Assembly: GCA_963820995.1 (NCBI GenBank)
Contig: CAWGCL010000011.1
Coordinates: forward strand, 276,684 to 340,683
Reading direction: 5' to 3'
DNA length: 64,000 bases
DNA from: JAGTVG01 sp963820995
GTDB taxonomy: Bacteria > Bacteroidota > Bacteroidia > Cytophagales > Cyclobacteriaceae
Each line of letters begins with the position of its first letter. Within the stretch, counting starts at the first letter, position 1. The position numbers and the translations under genes are program-made. The notes under the pieces are model-generated. The model was not told where the DNA came from, did no database searches, and was given only the letters and a program-made list of their open reading frames with translations. Below are positions 19,906 to 30,636 of this stretch, in pieces.

Positions 19906-21093
19906 TTGAAAGAAATTCAATTAACACGGCCCTCTGAATATGAGTTGGATGATGCTTATCGACAACTATCCAAGGGTGGTAATGTTCTAATTGAGGTTGA
20001 TCCTCATAACTTAACCACCATTTTACAAAAGCTGGAAGTGATTGGATTTGTAGGAATCGAAATGCCGTATTTTACGCTGGAAGGGAAATGGGTTACTGTA
20101 AGTGGCTTCAAAGGAAAGCACGGGCCATGTTTCAATACTGGGATGAAAGCCACATATAAAGGGTCAGCCCTGGCTGCTTTTGACGATGATAATCATTTGT
20201 TAACGAAAGGAAAAGAATGTGCTATTTGTGAAAAAACCGGTATCATTTACAAGTTTTCACCATACCATGGCCTGATCAGTATTAGCGAAGGATCTGAGGA
20301 ACTGATAGAGAAACTTAGATCCGCACCGGTAAAATTTGACTTATACAGTCTTGACGATGAATTAAATATCCTGAACGACGAGTTAAAAAATATTAGCGGG
20401 GAAAAAGACCGTGTTGCTGCATTTTATCCTGGCCCCTTCAAAAGCCTGATTCTTACTGATGGAACCATTATAAATAGGGGTGAGGTCAATAGTGTTCCGC
20501 AATCGGAATTAGAAGATCTGGTAAAAAGTGATCGTTTCATAAAAATAAAAACGGATACTGATGTAACTCCTGTTTTTTTTCAGGAAGAGTATCTCCGGAT
20601 AGGCCCCAGGTGCCTTCAAAGGGATCGAAAAATTGTGGATCAGGGAAATGCTGTTCAAGAGACCAATTTAAATGAACTGGATTATCATTCTATGAAACTT
20701 CTGCCCAGGTTGATGGGACTGATCGAAAAAGACCGGAAGTATTTTATTCTAACAGGTAGTGATCCAACAGATGAAATGGGATGTTGCCCGTCGGATGAAG
20801 TGGGTGAAGCCAATAGGCTTGTTGAAGCAGGAGTTCTGAGTGCTATTTCCCAGGAGGTTTATGGTAATGCTTGTCCTGTAAGTTATTATGCCTTCAAAGA
20901 TGAGATTTTCGTACGTGATGAGGATATTCAGTTCAGAAAAAATCAGGAAATCAGGAAAAAGGTATACCAACTTCTGAAAAAATCGGGTCAGTCCAAATAT
21001 AAATCGTTGCTTAAATGGATCTTACTGGGATTCGTCTTTGCTAGCCTGGTTTTTGCCATCCTGAAAATGACAAATAACCTCAAGCCTAAATGA
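19906..21093 (+). CDS. Unknown Cys-containing tail-anchored protein
   Basis: I do not recognise this 395-residue protein. It starts at a TTG 15 bases after the desulfurase stop. Visible features are GKHGPCFNTG near residue 75, a CxxC (GKECAICEKTG) near residue 105, RCLQRD near 232, GCCPSDEVGEANRLVEAG near 290, ACPVSYYAF near 325, and one C-terminal transmembrane helix (WILLGFVFASLVFAILKM) leaving a short tail. The bulk should therefore face the cytoplasm. Position between a cysteine desulfurase and an ArsF/ArsG-like pair suggests a thiol, persulfide or metal-handling role, but that is inference from context only. Confidence 0.75.
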   Translation: MKEIQLTRPSEYELDDAYRQLSKGGNVLIEVDPHNLTTILQKLEVIGFVGIEMPYFTLEGKWVTVSGFKGKHGPCFNTGMKATYKGSALAAFDDDNHLLTKGKECAICEKTGIIYKFSPYHGLISISEGSEELIEKLRSAPVKFDLYSLDDELNILNDELKNISGEKDRVAAFYPGPFKSLILTDGTIINRGEVNSVPQSELEDLVKSDRFIKIKTDTDVTPVFFQEEYLRIGPRCLQRDRKIVDQGNAVQETNLNELDYHSMKLLPRLMGLIEKDRKYFILTGSDPTDEMGCCPSDEVGEANRLVEAGVLSAISQEVYGNACPVSYYAFKDEIFVRDEDIQFRKNQEIRKKVYQLLKKSGQSKYKSLLKWILLGFVFASLVFAILKMTNNLKPK

Positions 21094-21430
21094 ACACTAT
21101 TCATTATATGAACAGTTCTCAGTAGTAAATGATGACGCCATACTGGTCCTTCTTTTTCACAACAGAGTAAGGTGCGCCATGTGCCTGAATATGGAAGAGC
21201 ATATTCAATATCTGTTGTCGGGTAAATATGCAGAATTGGTTGAGGATAAACAGATCCAGTTTTTTCTTGTAGATATGAATAAGCCTGAGAATAAACACCT
21301 GATTGATAGATTTGGATTATATACTGCTTCAGTCGTAATTGTAAAAATGGTGGATAAGGAGGAACAGGATACTATTATATTGCGTGACATTTGGAAGCAT
21401 CATGAGGATGACTTATGTTCAGAGAGTTGA
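21090..21430 (+). CDS. ArsF-like thioredoxin-fold protein (one frameshift)
   Basis: A small thiol protein. From 21179 the frame encodes CLNMEEHIQYLLSGKYAEL and a thioredoxin-like remainder; upstream in the same frame lie VLLFFHNRVRCAMC, giving a CxxC redox pair at RCAMC in the position expected for ArsF-family proteins. No start codon exists in that frame, but the ATG at 21090, overlapping the preceding stop (ATGA), gives MNTIHYMNSS in another frame, and a one-base shift near 21120 would join them. Joined length is about 113 residues. The pairing with an ArsG-like permease immediately downstream supports the family call. Confidence 0.68.
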
Positions 21431-21466
21431 TTTCGAATGAGTTGGATGTACTTTTGACTGAATAAT

Positions 21467-22132
21467 ATGGTAGGGATATTCTTAGCTGCAGCAAGTTGTT
21501 TTTTCCTGGGTGTGATCACTACCATTCATCCCTGCCCTTTAGCTACCAATATCGCAGCTGTTTCCCTTTTATCCGGATGGTCATCCAAATACAGGAAAAA
21601 TATTTATCCCTACGTTTTGTTTATAGTAGGTTACGTTGCTGTATTCATGCTAATTGCCTTCTTAATTTCTGCAGGGGTATATGCCAGGTCTTCACTTAGC
21701 CTATACCTTCAAAGCAGTATGAGGCTCTTACTCGGCCCGGTATTAATTCTTGTTGGGATGGTATTGGCTGATTTGATCCACTTAAATCGTTTTTATTCAG
21801 GAAAAATATTTATATGGTTGAAAAAAAAAAGATGGGGGGGTTTCTATTCACTGCCAATGGGAGCTATGCTGGCATTAAGTTTCTGTCCTGCTACCGCAGC
21901 CATTTTTTTTGGCATACTGATCCCCCTGACCATTCAACATAATCAGCTCATTTTATTTCCCCTGATATACAGTATGGGAGCCACATTGCCATTGATTGGA
22001 ATTGTGGTGATGGCAGAAAAGGGAGGAAGAAGATTTTTGAGCAATAAGTGGCAGAAGAGGATCCCACTTATTTCCGGGTGGATCATAATATGCATAGGTA
22101 TATATATCAGCATACAACAGATTTTCCTGTAG
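21467..22132 (+). CDS. ArsG/DsbD-like membrane permease
   Basis: A 221-residue polytopic inner-membrane protein with about six helices. It shows the DsbD/CcdA-like first-helix motif TTIHPCPLATNIAA and a second Cys motif ALSFCPATAA in a mirrored position, each with Cys-Pro. In the DsbD superfamily such Cys pairs move electrons across the membrane; close relatives annotated ArsG are proposed aromatic-arsenical efflux permeases. Together with the CxxC protein just upstream it forms a probable membrane redox or efflux pair. No arsR-like regulator is seen, so an arsenic role is not supported here. Confidence 0.75.
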   Translation: MVGIFLAAASCFFLGVITTIHPCPLATNIAAVSLLSGWSSKYRKNIYPYVLFIVGYVAVFMLIAFLISAGVYARSSLSLYLQSSMRLLLGPVLILVGMVLADLIHLNRFYSGKIFIWLKKKRWGGFYSLPMGAMLALSFCPATAAIFFGILIPLTIQHNQLILFPLIYSMGATLPLIGIVVMAEKGGRRFLSNKWQKRIPLISGWIIICIGIYISIQQIFL

Positions 22133-22287
22133 ACTTCTGAATGAAACAATTGAAGGCTTGATCATATATACAAATTCCTCTATAAGATTACCAATTATTG
22201 AACAATAATCTAAATTTATGAGTTGTCTTTCGTAAATTGAAAGCAGTTTTTATATTGAATGTAATTTTTTTACCAAACCTATGTCTA

Positions 22288-24419
22288 ATGAAACTTTCAA
22301 TCCTTATTGCTCCGGGAAAAGTATCCCTGGCGATCTTAATTTTGACTTGCTTTTCATTGTTTTCATGCGATATTTTCCCAGAACAGGTAACCAGAGAATA
22401 TGGCTGGTTTGAATTTGTAGTTCCGGATTATGATACTACACATAATGTAGTAGATATGTCGTTTTTAAATGAAAAGGAAGCTGGCAAGACTGGTTTTATT
22501 TCGGTGAAGAATGGTCATTTCGTAACCGGAGCCGGCCTTCCAATTCGTTTCTTTGGGGACAATTTAACTTTTGGCGGTTGCTTTCAGGAAAAGGACACAT
22601 CAACCATCCTGGCTGCAAGATTTCAAAAACTAGGATACAATGTAATCCGTTTTCATCATATGGATAATCGTTCAGCTCCCGGTGGGATCTGGAATGAATC
22701 GATGGATGCTTTCGATCCCGAACAACTTGATAAACTAGACTGGCTGATCTACCAATTGAAGAAAAATGGGATCTACTCGAACCTGAACCTGCATGTCTCA
22801 AGAATTTATCCAGGTGTGGAATATGGGGAAAACAGGGCGTTCGTATTCGGAAAGAGAATTGATCACTTTTACCGTCCGTATATTGAAATGCAAAAAGAGT
22901 ATGCAAGAATGCTGTTGACGCATGAAAATCCATACACCGGAAATTCCTATGCCAATGAACCCGCTGTTGGTTTCGTAGAGGTCAACAATGAGAACTCGAT
23001 ATTGTCAAGGTGGACTGCTTTATCGGATCTTAAAGGAGATCACAGGGTGCCCTGGCCAATATGTGGAATAATTTTTTAGCAAATAATGGGATGGGCAATA
23101 ACAACTGGGATATATATAAGATCATGGACCAGTTTGAATCGGAATCCACTATTGAACAAAAGGAAATGTTCTGGAAGTTTCTGGTGGAAACAGAGCTATC
23201 TTACGCAAAGGAAATGATCGAATTTCTGAAGAATGACATAGGAGTTAAAATGCCGGTCTCCGAATCCCAGGCATCATACAGTGGAATGGTCGGTGTATAC
23301 CGGGAAGCTAAATATGCGGATTTTATTGATATGCACGCATACTGGCAACATCCCCGATGGCTTGGCCGAGCATGGGATAGAAACAACTGGGAAATAGGTA
23401 ATTCTTCCATGGCTTCTGATGAAAAAGGAGGCACTCTGAAAAGATTTTCACAACATCGTGTAAAGGGGATGCCTTTGACTATCAGTGAATATGACCATCC
23501 GGCACCTACTTTCTATTGTGCGGAAATGTATCCTATGATGAACTCAGTTGCTGCATTCCAGGATTGGGACGGTATTTATCATTTTAATTATAGCCCAAGC
23601 TCTAAAATTGGGGAGATTAATGGTTATTTTTCATCTTCAGGACACCCACTGAAGCAGGTATTCATTCCAGTCGGTGCTATCCTGTTCAGAATGCCAACCA
23701 TTTCAGTCGGACCTTCTGTCGTTACATTGAGCGTTCCGGAAAATGAAATTGTGAACCAGTTAATTGCTTTTAATAAAAAAGAAAACGTTAATGCACAACA
23801 TACAGACTATGTCTGGAAGAAAGCCGGTTGGAGTGATGCCCTAACTGTACTTAGACGATCAGAGGTTGAATTTAATGGGGATGAATTAATTCTTTCTGAA
23901 CAGGTACCCGATCCGGATGGTTCCTGGGTAAGTGAAACGGGTGAGATCATGTGGGATAACCGCGATTCCGGACAATCTATATTCACAGTGAATGCACCTG
24001 CAGCAAAGGCTGCTACAGGTTATATTGGTGGCAAAACAATCGAATTAGGGAATGTCACCATTGCTATGGATACCATTTCAAATAACTGGGGAACAGTTAC
24101 ACTTACAGCTCTTGATGGCAAACCTCTTAATGAATCATCAAATGTATTATTGGTGGTCGCAGGGAGAGCTGAAAATACTGGTATGGGATGGAATGAGGAA
24201 ATGAATAGCGTTGGTACAGAATGGGGAACGGCTCCAACGATTGCTGAGGGAATCCCGGTTAAAATAACTTTACGTGAAATGGATAAATTCAGGTTATTTA
24301 TCCTTGACCCTGCCGGAAACAAAGGAAGTGAAGTTAAAATTGTGAATAAAAAAAGAACACAGGTGCTACATATAGGTTCACAGCATAAGACTTTGTGGTA
24401 TCTTTTGACGAGGGAATGA
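22288..24419 (+). CDS. Glycoside hydrolase (TIM-barrel, cellulase-like), lipoprotein, one frameshift
   Basis: An exported glycosidase of about 710 residues. The ATG at 22288 gives a signal with lipobox FSLFSC; the frame opens earlier at a TTG (22237). The barrel shows IRFFGDNLTFGG, YNVIRFHHMDN, NLHVSR, and VGFVEVNNENS, whose NNE is the likely acid/base. After a one-base shift near 23060 the frame continues with LANMWNNFLAN, DFIDMHAYWQHPRW, and LTISEYDHP, whose Glu is the likely nucleophile. The C-terminal third is beta-rich. The fold resembles GH5-type or agarase-like enzymes; family and substrate cannot be fixed by eye. Confidence 0.78.
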
Positions 24420-24496
24420 GGTGACTGATTAATCCGATTTCTGAGTTAGGTCGATAATTATTATAATAATAAAAATGAAGAATTAAGGTCATAGAC

Positions 24497-25796
24497 ATGC
24501 AGCATAATACTAATATACTTATTAATCTCCTTTTTCGCTATAAAAATAAATTCGCCTTCAGGTGATGAATGGCCTGACTGGAGGGGGCCTTCAAGGGATG
24601 GCACCTGGAATGAGAAAGGTGTAATGAAACGGTTCGACTTTGATGAATTTAAAATCAAGTGGAGTGTGCCGGTTTCTACAGGGTACAGTGGACCTTCAAT
24701 ACAAGGTGGAAGGGTATATTTAACCGATCGCCTGACTAAACCCAGGCAAGCTGAAAGGGTTTTATGCTTTGATGCCGAAAATGGGGACGAGATATGGACC
24801 TATACATATGATTGTGAATACGTAGGAGTTGGCTATCCGGCCGGTCCGCGGGCCTCAGTGATCATTGAGGGACCCTATGCATATTCATTAGGTACAATGG
24901 GGAATTTATTCTGTTTTGATAAAGAAAATGGCGGTGTAATATGGAGTAAGGATCTTAATGAAGAATATAGAATTAGAATGCCGATCTGGGGTATAGCTTC
25001 TGCTCCAATAATAGTCGATGATAATATCATACTGATTATTGGTGGAGAGGATAATGCTGGTGTAGTGGCCCTGGATAAAAAGAATGGGAAAGAGGTTTGG
25101 CGAAATCTTCACGATGAGGCAGGTTATTCCGCACCACTTCTTGTAGAACAGGCCGGCCGGAAGGTTCTTGTAGTCTGGACAGCAGCCAATATCGCCGGCC
25201 TGGATCCTGACAGTGGCAAGGTATACTGGATACATGAATTTATACCAAGAAATATGCCCATAAATATTTCCACGCCTGTTTTATATAAGAATTATCTTTT
25301 TTTCAGCAGCTTCTATGACGGTTCGATATTAATTGAGTTGGACGAGGATGAGCTTAAGTCCTCTGTAGTCTGGAAAAGGATTGGGAAGGATGAAAGAAAT
25401 ACCGATGCCCTCCATTCCTGCATTTCAACTCCGGTAATTTTAAATGACTACATCTATGGAGTAGACAGTTACGGAGAACTTCGATGCCTTGATCTTTTAA
25501 AGGGTGACAGAATTTGGGAGAACCAGACAGCAGTTAACAGAGCAAGGTGGGGAAACATTCATTTTGTGCAGAATGATGATCTGACTTATATGTTTAATGA
25601 GCACGGTGAATTGATTATAGCAAGATTATCTGAATCAGGTTACAATGAGATCAGCAGGGCCAAGCTCATCGAGCCAACGACTGCTCAATTGAACCGAAGC
25701 GGGGTTGGAGTTACATGGGCGCATCCTGGTTTTGCCAATAAACATGTATTTATTCGAAGCGACAGCGAACTGGTATGCGCTGATCTATCCCAATAA
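24497..25796 (+). CDS. PQQ-like beta-propeller protein (N-terminal frameshift)
   Basis: An eight-bladed WD40/PQQ-like propeller, probably exported. Repeated blade motifs include VLCFDAENGDEIWTYTY, LFCFDKENGGVIWSKDL, VVALDKKNGKEVWRNLH, IAGLDPDSGKVYWIHEF and LRCLDLLKGDRIWENQ. The obvious ATG at 24624 is internal: codons upstream encode DEWPDWRGPSRDGTW, the standard first strand of such proteins, preceded by hydrophobic SIILIYLLISFFA. The ATG at 24497 sits one base out of that frame, so I take it as the start with a frameshift just after it. The role is unknown; similar proteins adjoin glycan-degrading genes. Confidence 0.75.
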
Positions 25797-25885
25797 AGAG
25801 GATACAAATTCTTCAATTATAGACATCTCTTTGCGGATTTTATTTAAATTGTGATAAATTTAAAAGTAATTTTTCCTTATATCAT

Positions 25886-26870
25886 ATGAAGACTATATCA
25901 ATTATTTTTTTACTTGGAATAACTACTACAATTATGGGCCAGACATTATCCTTAGAAGAATTTTCTCAATATCCCCAGGCACAGATTTCAAATGATCACG
26001 TTACTATGAAATTATTGCTGCCAGATCCGGAAAAAGGTTCCTACAGGGCTACACGCTTTGATTGGTCAGGTATAATTTCGAGTTTGAGGTATAAAGATCA
26101 TGAATATATCGAATACTGGAAAAATACCCATAATCCGCTTATTCATGAAGATCTAAGTGGCCCTGCTGAATCCTCTAACATGCCAGGGCTGGGATTCGAT
26201 GAAGCGAAACCGGGAGGAAAATTCATCCGGGTAGGGGTTGGTATATTGGAGCGACCTGATGATAAGCCCTATGAGACTTTTAAAACCTATAAGATCTTCG
26301 ACCACGGTGAATGGGAAGTTAAAAAAGGGGATGATTGGATTTCTTTTCAACAAAGCCTGTCGAGTGATATCGGATACGGGTATGTATATACTAAAAGAAT
26401 TGATTTGAAATCTGATAAACCAGGTTTTAAAATAACTCATATTCTTGAAAATCAGAGGAGATAAAACCATTGAAACAGATCAGTATAATCATAATTTCTT
26501 TATTATTGACGGAGCAGGCTCAGGACCATCTATTGAAGTTGAATTTCCATATGCCATTTCAACTGAAAATGACCTGAGTGGTAAAATGCAGATTGATGGA
26601 TCAATGCTGAAGTTCGTTAGAGATTTTGAAAAGGGAGAGTCTATCTGGATGGAATTAAAAGGCTATAGTAAAGATCTGGATGATCATCTGGTGACTGTAA
26701 GAAATGTTAAATCAGGTGCTGGCTTCAGATTTGGTATAGATAAGCCTTTGAGTAAAATGGTTTTCTGGGCTTGTCAAACGACTTACTGCCCTGAGAATTT
26801 TATTGATTTAAAAATTGAACCGGGAGAAAGCGAAACCTGGGTATCCGATTACACCTTATTTGCTGAATGA
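25886..26870 (+). CDS. Aldose-epimerase-like (galactose mutarotase fold) exported protein, one frameshift
   Basis: A secreted protein of about 327 residues with signal peptide MKTISIIFLLGITTTIMGQ. Beta-rich sequence such as SNDHVTMKLLLPDPEKGSYR, RFDWSGIISSLRYKDHEYIE and HNFFIIDGAGSGPSIEVEFP suggests the galactose mutarotase-like fold. The frame breaks near 26455, where ILENQRR runs to a stop, and GDKTIETDQYNHNFF continues in another frame; a one-base change at the GGAG run restores it. No catalytic residues can be assigned, so it may be structural rather than an epimerase. Confidence 0.65.
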
Positions 26871-26873
26871 TCA

Positions 26874-28042
26874 TTGAAAAATCAGTACAAGAGATTATTC
26901 CAGGAATACAGACATCTTATTGAGAAAAAGAGAGTCGGGTTATTCTGCAACCAGGTGTCTTTTGACTTTTCAGAAGGCAAATATCTCTTTCAGATGCTTT
27001 CAACTACTTGCAGGTCTTTGACCGTACTTGTGCCCGAGCATGGCTTGTTTGCTGAGCAACAGGACCAGGTTCCTGTAGAAAATATACATACATATCAGCA
27101 TTTGGATTTTAATGCGAGATATGTCTCGCTATATATCAATACCCGGGAAAAATTGGACAATATTTCGGATAGCCTCTAGTGGCCTCGATACCTTGATCAT
27201 CGATATACAGGATGTTGGTGTAAGATATTATACCTTTTTGCCTACCATTGCAGAAATATTTAAATTGATAATCAATAAGGGCTTACAACTTTCTGTTGTG
27301 CTTATTGACAGGCCTAATCCTGCTGGCCGGCAGATAGAAGGCACTATGTTGGCAGAAGAGTATAGTTCATTGATAGGATTGCCGGGATTGCCACACAGGT
27401 ATGGTTTAACCCTTGGAGAACTATGTAATTTCCTTAGGTTTCAATATAAAGGAGAGTTTCCCCTTAAGATTATAAAGAAAGAAACGGATACATTGCCTGT
27501 GAATCCTTCTCCAAATATTCCTAATATAAATACCTGCAGGATATTCTCAGGTCAATGTCTGCTGGAAGGAACTAACTTAAGTGAAGGCAGGGGAACAACA
27601 AGGCCATTTGAAATATTCGGTGCCCCCTTCCTTAAGTGATTTGTCAACCGATTGGGTTGATGCATGGAACAATGAAAATACGCAGGCTGTGCTTAGACCA
27701 CTTCTGTTTGTTCCAACATTTCACAAATATAGAGATCAAATGTGTTACGGATTTCAGTTGCATCCGGGGGAACAGATCCATGTCTTATCATATAGTCTGA
27801 AAATGTTAAGATCTCTTAAAGAAAGTGCAGGGGCAATGAAATGGTTGGAAGGTCCCTATGAGGCTGGTTCTGATAGACCCGCGATAGAACTACTGGCTGG
27901 GGATGATGATCTTTTAAGATATTTGAACGGAATGGGCAATGAAGATGAGATCCGTAAAAAAATGATTGACGCAGAGCAAAAATGGATTGAGATGACAAAA
28001 CCTTTCCTGTTGTATGATGAACCGTTATTCAGAATACCTTGA
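26874..28042 (+). CDS. namZ: DUF1343 / NamZ-type exo-beta-N-acetylmuramidase (two frameshifts)
   Basis: A GH171-type enzyme that removes terminal MurNAc from peptidoglycan fragments. RVGLFCNQVSFD, VLVPEHGLFAEQQDQVPVEN, LIIDIQDVGVRYYTFLPTIA, VVLIDRPNPAGRQIEGTML, GLPHRYGLTLGEL and LEGTNLSEGRGTTRPFEIFG APF are canonical family blocks. The frame shifts near 27165 and near 27625. It starts at a TTG (26874); an ATG at 26867 overlapping the previous stop would need one more shift. No signal peptide is seen, so the enzyme may work in the cytoplasm on imported fragments, unlike many secreted relatives, or the N-terminus is misread. Confidence 0.82.
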
Positions 28043-28071
28043 GAAACAGGAGTGATTTTTACATAGGAAAG

Positions 28072-28253
28072 ATGAAACTCTTGTTTTAATATTTATCGTC
28101 CCATGTTTTTTCATTGCTTGTTCTGCTGAGGATCTATTCAGCTTTATTTTATATACCTCAACATATATTAATTGCCTTTCTTATTTAAACAGGCTTGTTG
28201 ATTTAGCTAAGCAGATTCTTAACCACAATTATGAATTTTTTCAAGATGTTTAA
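28072..28253 (+). CDS. Possible small lipoprotein (frameshifted)
   Basis: From about 28075 the frame encodes TLVLIFIVPCFFIACSAEDL, a good lipoprotein signal with a Cys, followed by about 38 residues ending NHNYEFFQDV. An ATG at 28072 lies one base out of frame (ATGAAA), so one inserted A would give MKTLVLIF. It starts 30 bases after the muramidase stop. It may be a real short gene or the start of a decayed longer one; I see no homologue. Confidence 0.3.
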
Positions 28254-28491
28254 AAGAATCCTAATTCAATAGAAATCTCTCATAAGGAATCGAAGTTTTT
28301 ACTGAGATTGATTTTAAAGAAAGAAGGGGCCATCATTGCAATAATCATCTTTTCTAAACTCGGTAATTACAATTTCATATTCTTTATTCTTGCCCAATAA
28401 TTGCTTAGCAAATTGGTGCATCGATCCTATGTCAAAGCTCATGCCTCGGGAGGTTAGGTTAGATTTTATGGGTTAAATTCTTTATAATGTT
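28254..28491. other. Gene-free AT-rich stretch
   Basis: Between the possible small lipoprotein and the minus-strand terminator I see no plausible reading frame, RNA gene or repeat. It may be decayed coding sequence, since two short blocks are less AT-rich, but nothing is recognisable. Confidence 0.4.
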
Positions 28492-28519
28492 AAAAAAAGC
28501 CACATATTTCTATGAGGCT
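28492..28519 (-). terminator. Intrinsic terminator for the truncated sigma factor gene
   Basis: Read on the minus strand, AGCC-T-CATA-GAAA-TATG-T-GGCT forms an eight-pair stem with one T·T mismatch and a four-base loop, followed directly by seven T. It lies about 100 bases beyond the stop of the minus-strand sigma factor fragment, so that gene appears to have its own transcript end. Confidence 0.65.
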
Positions 28520-28539
28520 ACATTAAAAATAATCATATC

Positions 28540-28563
28540 ACAATTCTTATAAATAAGAATTGT
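28540..28563. repeat. Perfect 11-bp inverted repeat
   Basis: ACAATTCTTAT, two bases, then ATAAGAATTGT: a perfect inverted repeat between the terminator and the sigma factor stop. It could be an operator, a stabilising 3' hairpin for the sigma transcript, or an AT-rich protein-binding palindrome. No T-run follows, so it is not an intrinsic terminator. Confidence 0.5.
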
Positions 28564-28622
28564 ATAGAGGTCAGTTCTCCCTACTAAGTATAAGTATATA
28601 TCTTGAGTTACTATCAGGAATT

Positions 28623-29009
28623 TTAATTTGGTTGATATGACACTTGATTATTGATAGCCTGTAAAATAGATTGTCGTATCCACCATACAGCATAAGATAT
28701 AAATTTAAAACCTTTAGTCTCGTCGAATTTCTGAGCAGCTTTAATTAAACCTATATTGCCTTCATTAATCAGGTCATTAAAAGGAATGTTCCTATTCTGG
28801 TATTGCTTTGCTACGGAAATCACAAATCGCAGATTTGCTTTTACTAATTTCTCAAGTGCAACGTTGTCTCCTGTACGGATTCTTCTTGCTAAGTCGGCTT
28901 CTTCTTCAGGGGTAATTCTTTCTTCTTTACTTAGATCATTGAAATACTTTTCAATTGTGTGACTTTCTTTTCTGTTGGTAATTGATTGTGAGATTGTTAA
29001 TTGCCTCAT
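28623..29009 (-). CDS. Truncated RpoD-like sigma-70 factor (domains 1.2 and 2 only)
   Basis: A 128-residue protein starting MRQLTISQSITNRKESHTIE, as Bacteroidota RpoD does. It keeps region 1.2 (EEADLARRIRTGDNVALEKL) and all of region 2: NLRFVISVAKQYQNRNIPFN, DLINEGNIGLIKAAQKFDET and KGFKFISYAVWWIRQSILQA, the core-binding and -10/-7 recognition parts. Where RpoD continues with AEQSRIVRLPLN and regions 3-4, this one reads INNQVSYQPN and stops. No continuation is found in the other minus-strand frames before the terminator. It is either a pseudogene of a duplicated rpoD or a natural sigma2-only protein; the intact frame and own terminator favour expression. Confidence 0.75.
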   Translation of the reverse strand: MRQLTISQSITNRKESHTIEKYFNDLSKEERITPEEEADLARRIRTGDNVALEKLVKANLRFVISVAKQYQNRNIPFNDLINEGNIGLIKAAQKFDETKGFKFISYAVWWIRQSILQAINNQVSYQPN

Positions 29010-29029
29010 AGTTTCGGTTTTAAACAACC

Positions 29030-29708
29030 TGCAAAGATAAGTTTTTTAAACGAAAAATACAACTAAAGAGGATTAAATTAATTTACATGTCCAGTTTATT
29101 AAAGGTTGCAATTAGTAATTTCCTAATTAGATTAAAACTGAAATGTGATTAAATTATCTATATTGCTATGAATATACTAAAATAGATTCACAGATTTGGA
29201 TTACATTTCATTGTGAATTTACAAAATAGAATACTAAAAAGAAATTGGAACCAATTTGCTGGTTTTGATGTATCTAATATTATTGCTTTAAAATCGTAAT
29301 AATGCAGGTGTAATCAAATAACCACACCCGATGTCTCAAGTAATATTGATTTAAGATTGTTGGATTGTGATAAAAACCGATAGCGCTAAATGAATGTTTC
29401 TAATAATGCTACCTTTAGAACAGTTGTATTTAATCGATATGCTTTCCTAGTTTGAGGTCTGTTTTTATGAAATGCCATTCCCCCCTGATGATTTTGAATT
29501 AGAAACGAACGGTAGTCCCAATGTTTATTTTACAATGGATTGTAATTAAAACTCCGAATAAAAAATAATTTCTAGTAAAAGATTAAAAAGATAACCATTA
29601 AATAGTCACGGCAAGTTTTCCGATCTTACACTCTATATTATAAGACCTTAATTGTTTTAGTAACTATAGAATTAATTATATAATCAAATCTATAATTATT
29701 GATGTTCT
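29030..29708. other. Gene-free AT-rich region
   Basis: About 680 bases without a convincing gene. The upstream end should hold the promoter of the sigma factor fragment. The only in-frame block of note is a 25-codon stretch starting MPFPPDDFELE near 29470, too short to call. No tRNA, terminator or repeat is seen apart from short AT-rich runs. Confidence 0.45.
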
Positions 29709-30636
29709 CTATATCTCGTAATTTTCACTGCTGGCACGGTCTATGGTAACATTTATTACGAAGCCGAGCAGCAATATCACCGATAGCAGGTAAAGCCAGA
29801 TCATGAAAGCAATAACTGCCCCGATCGATCCGTAGAATTTATTGTAACTGGCAAAATTCGTCAGATAGTATGAAAACAGGTAACTTGATCCAATACATAG
29901 GAGGGTAGCGATAACAGATCCCGTATTCATAAAATGCCATCGGTCTTCTACAGAAGGACCAAGGTAATAAATGATAGAGATCATCAGTTGGAAAATGATA
30001 AACAGAATAAGGAACCTCAGGGTAATGATCATAATAAAGAGAAAGTCCTGATTTAGTATACCGATATCCAGTAAAAAATTCAATACTATCTGCCCACCTA
30101 TCAACAATCCCATAGCCAGTGTCAATATAAGTATAAGCAAAATTGTAAGGACAAAGGCTACGAGATAGTTTTTGAAGAATCCTCTGGTGAATTTCGTTTT
30201 ATAGAAATAATTAAAGTTGGTGATAAGAGAGAGCATCCCATTAGTTGCCAGGTACACAGCAAAAATTACCCCAAAAGACAGCAGATCTCCTCTGGGTTTG
30301 GAAATAATGTCTTCAACGGTAGCTCCTTACTTGTTCAATCATGGTCAGATCTAACTCTTCGAAGAAACTCATAATCGTATCCTGCAGGTTGGGTATGGGG
30401 ATATAAGGGATCAGGGTAAAGAGGAATATAATGCCTGGGAATATAGCCAGCGTGAAGTTGTAAGTAATGGCTTTTGCCCTTTCAAGGATATCGTCTTTTG
30501 TCAGACTGATTAAAAAAATCTTGAGAAGGTCGTACAAGGAGGTTTTATGCTTCCCAACTACTACGCGATCTAGGATAGAAGTAAATCGTCTCCAGATTTT
30601 AAATCTGTCAAGATAATTTAAATAATCAAGGATCAT
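29709..30636 (-). CDS. YihY/BrkB (virulence factor BrkB) family membrane protein, one frameshift
   Basis: An inner-membrane protein of about 308 residues. The N-terminal part has DILERAKAITYNFTLAIFPGIIFLF, the family hallmark; after a one-base shift near 30320 the rest follows with GMLSLITNFNYFYKTKFTRG, YYLGPSVEDRWHFMNTGSV and GSIGAVIAFMIWLYLLSVIL, giving about six helices. The function is unknown in general. Its ATG overlaps the stop of the thioesterase gene (TAATG), so it is the last gene of an mltG-thioesterase-yihY operon. Confidence 0.85.

Noticed and set aside
20749..20970. Antisense open frames inside coding genes such as this one
   Set aside because: They mirror the codon use of the real gene on the opposite strand and show no motif or signal of their own.
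29470..29547. Short frame starting MPFPPDDFELE
   Set aside because: Only 25 codons with a stop directly upstream and no homology that I can name.
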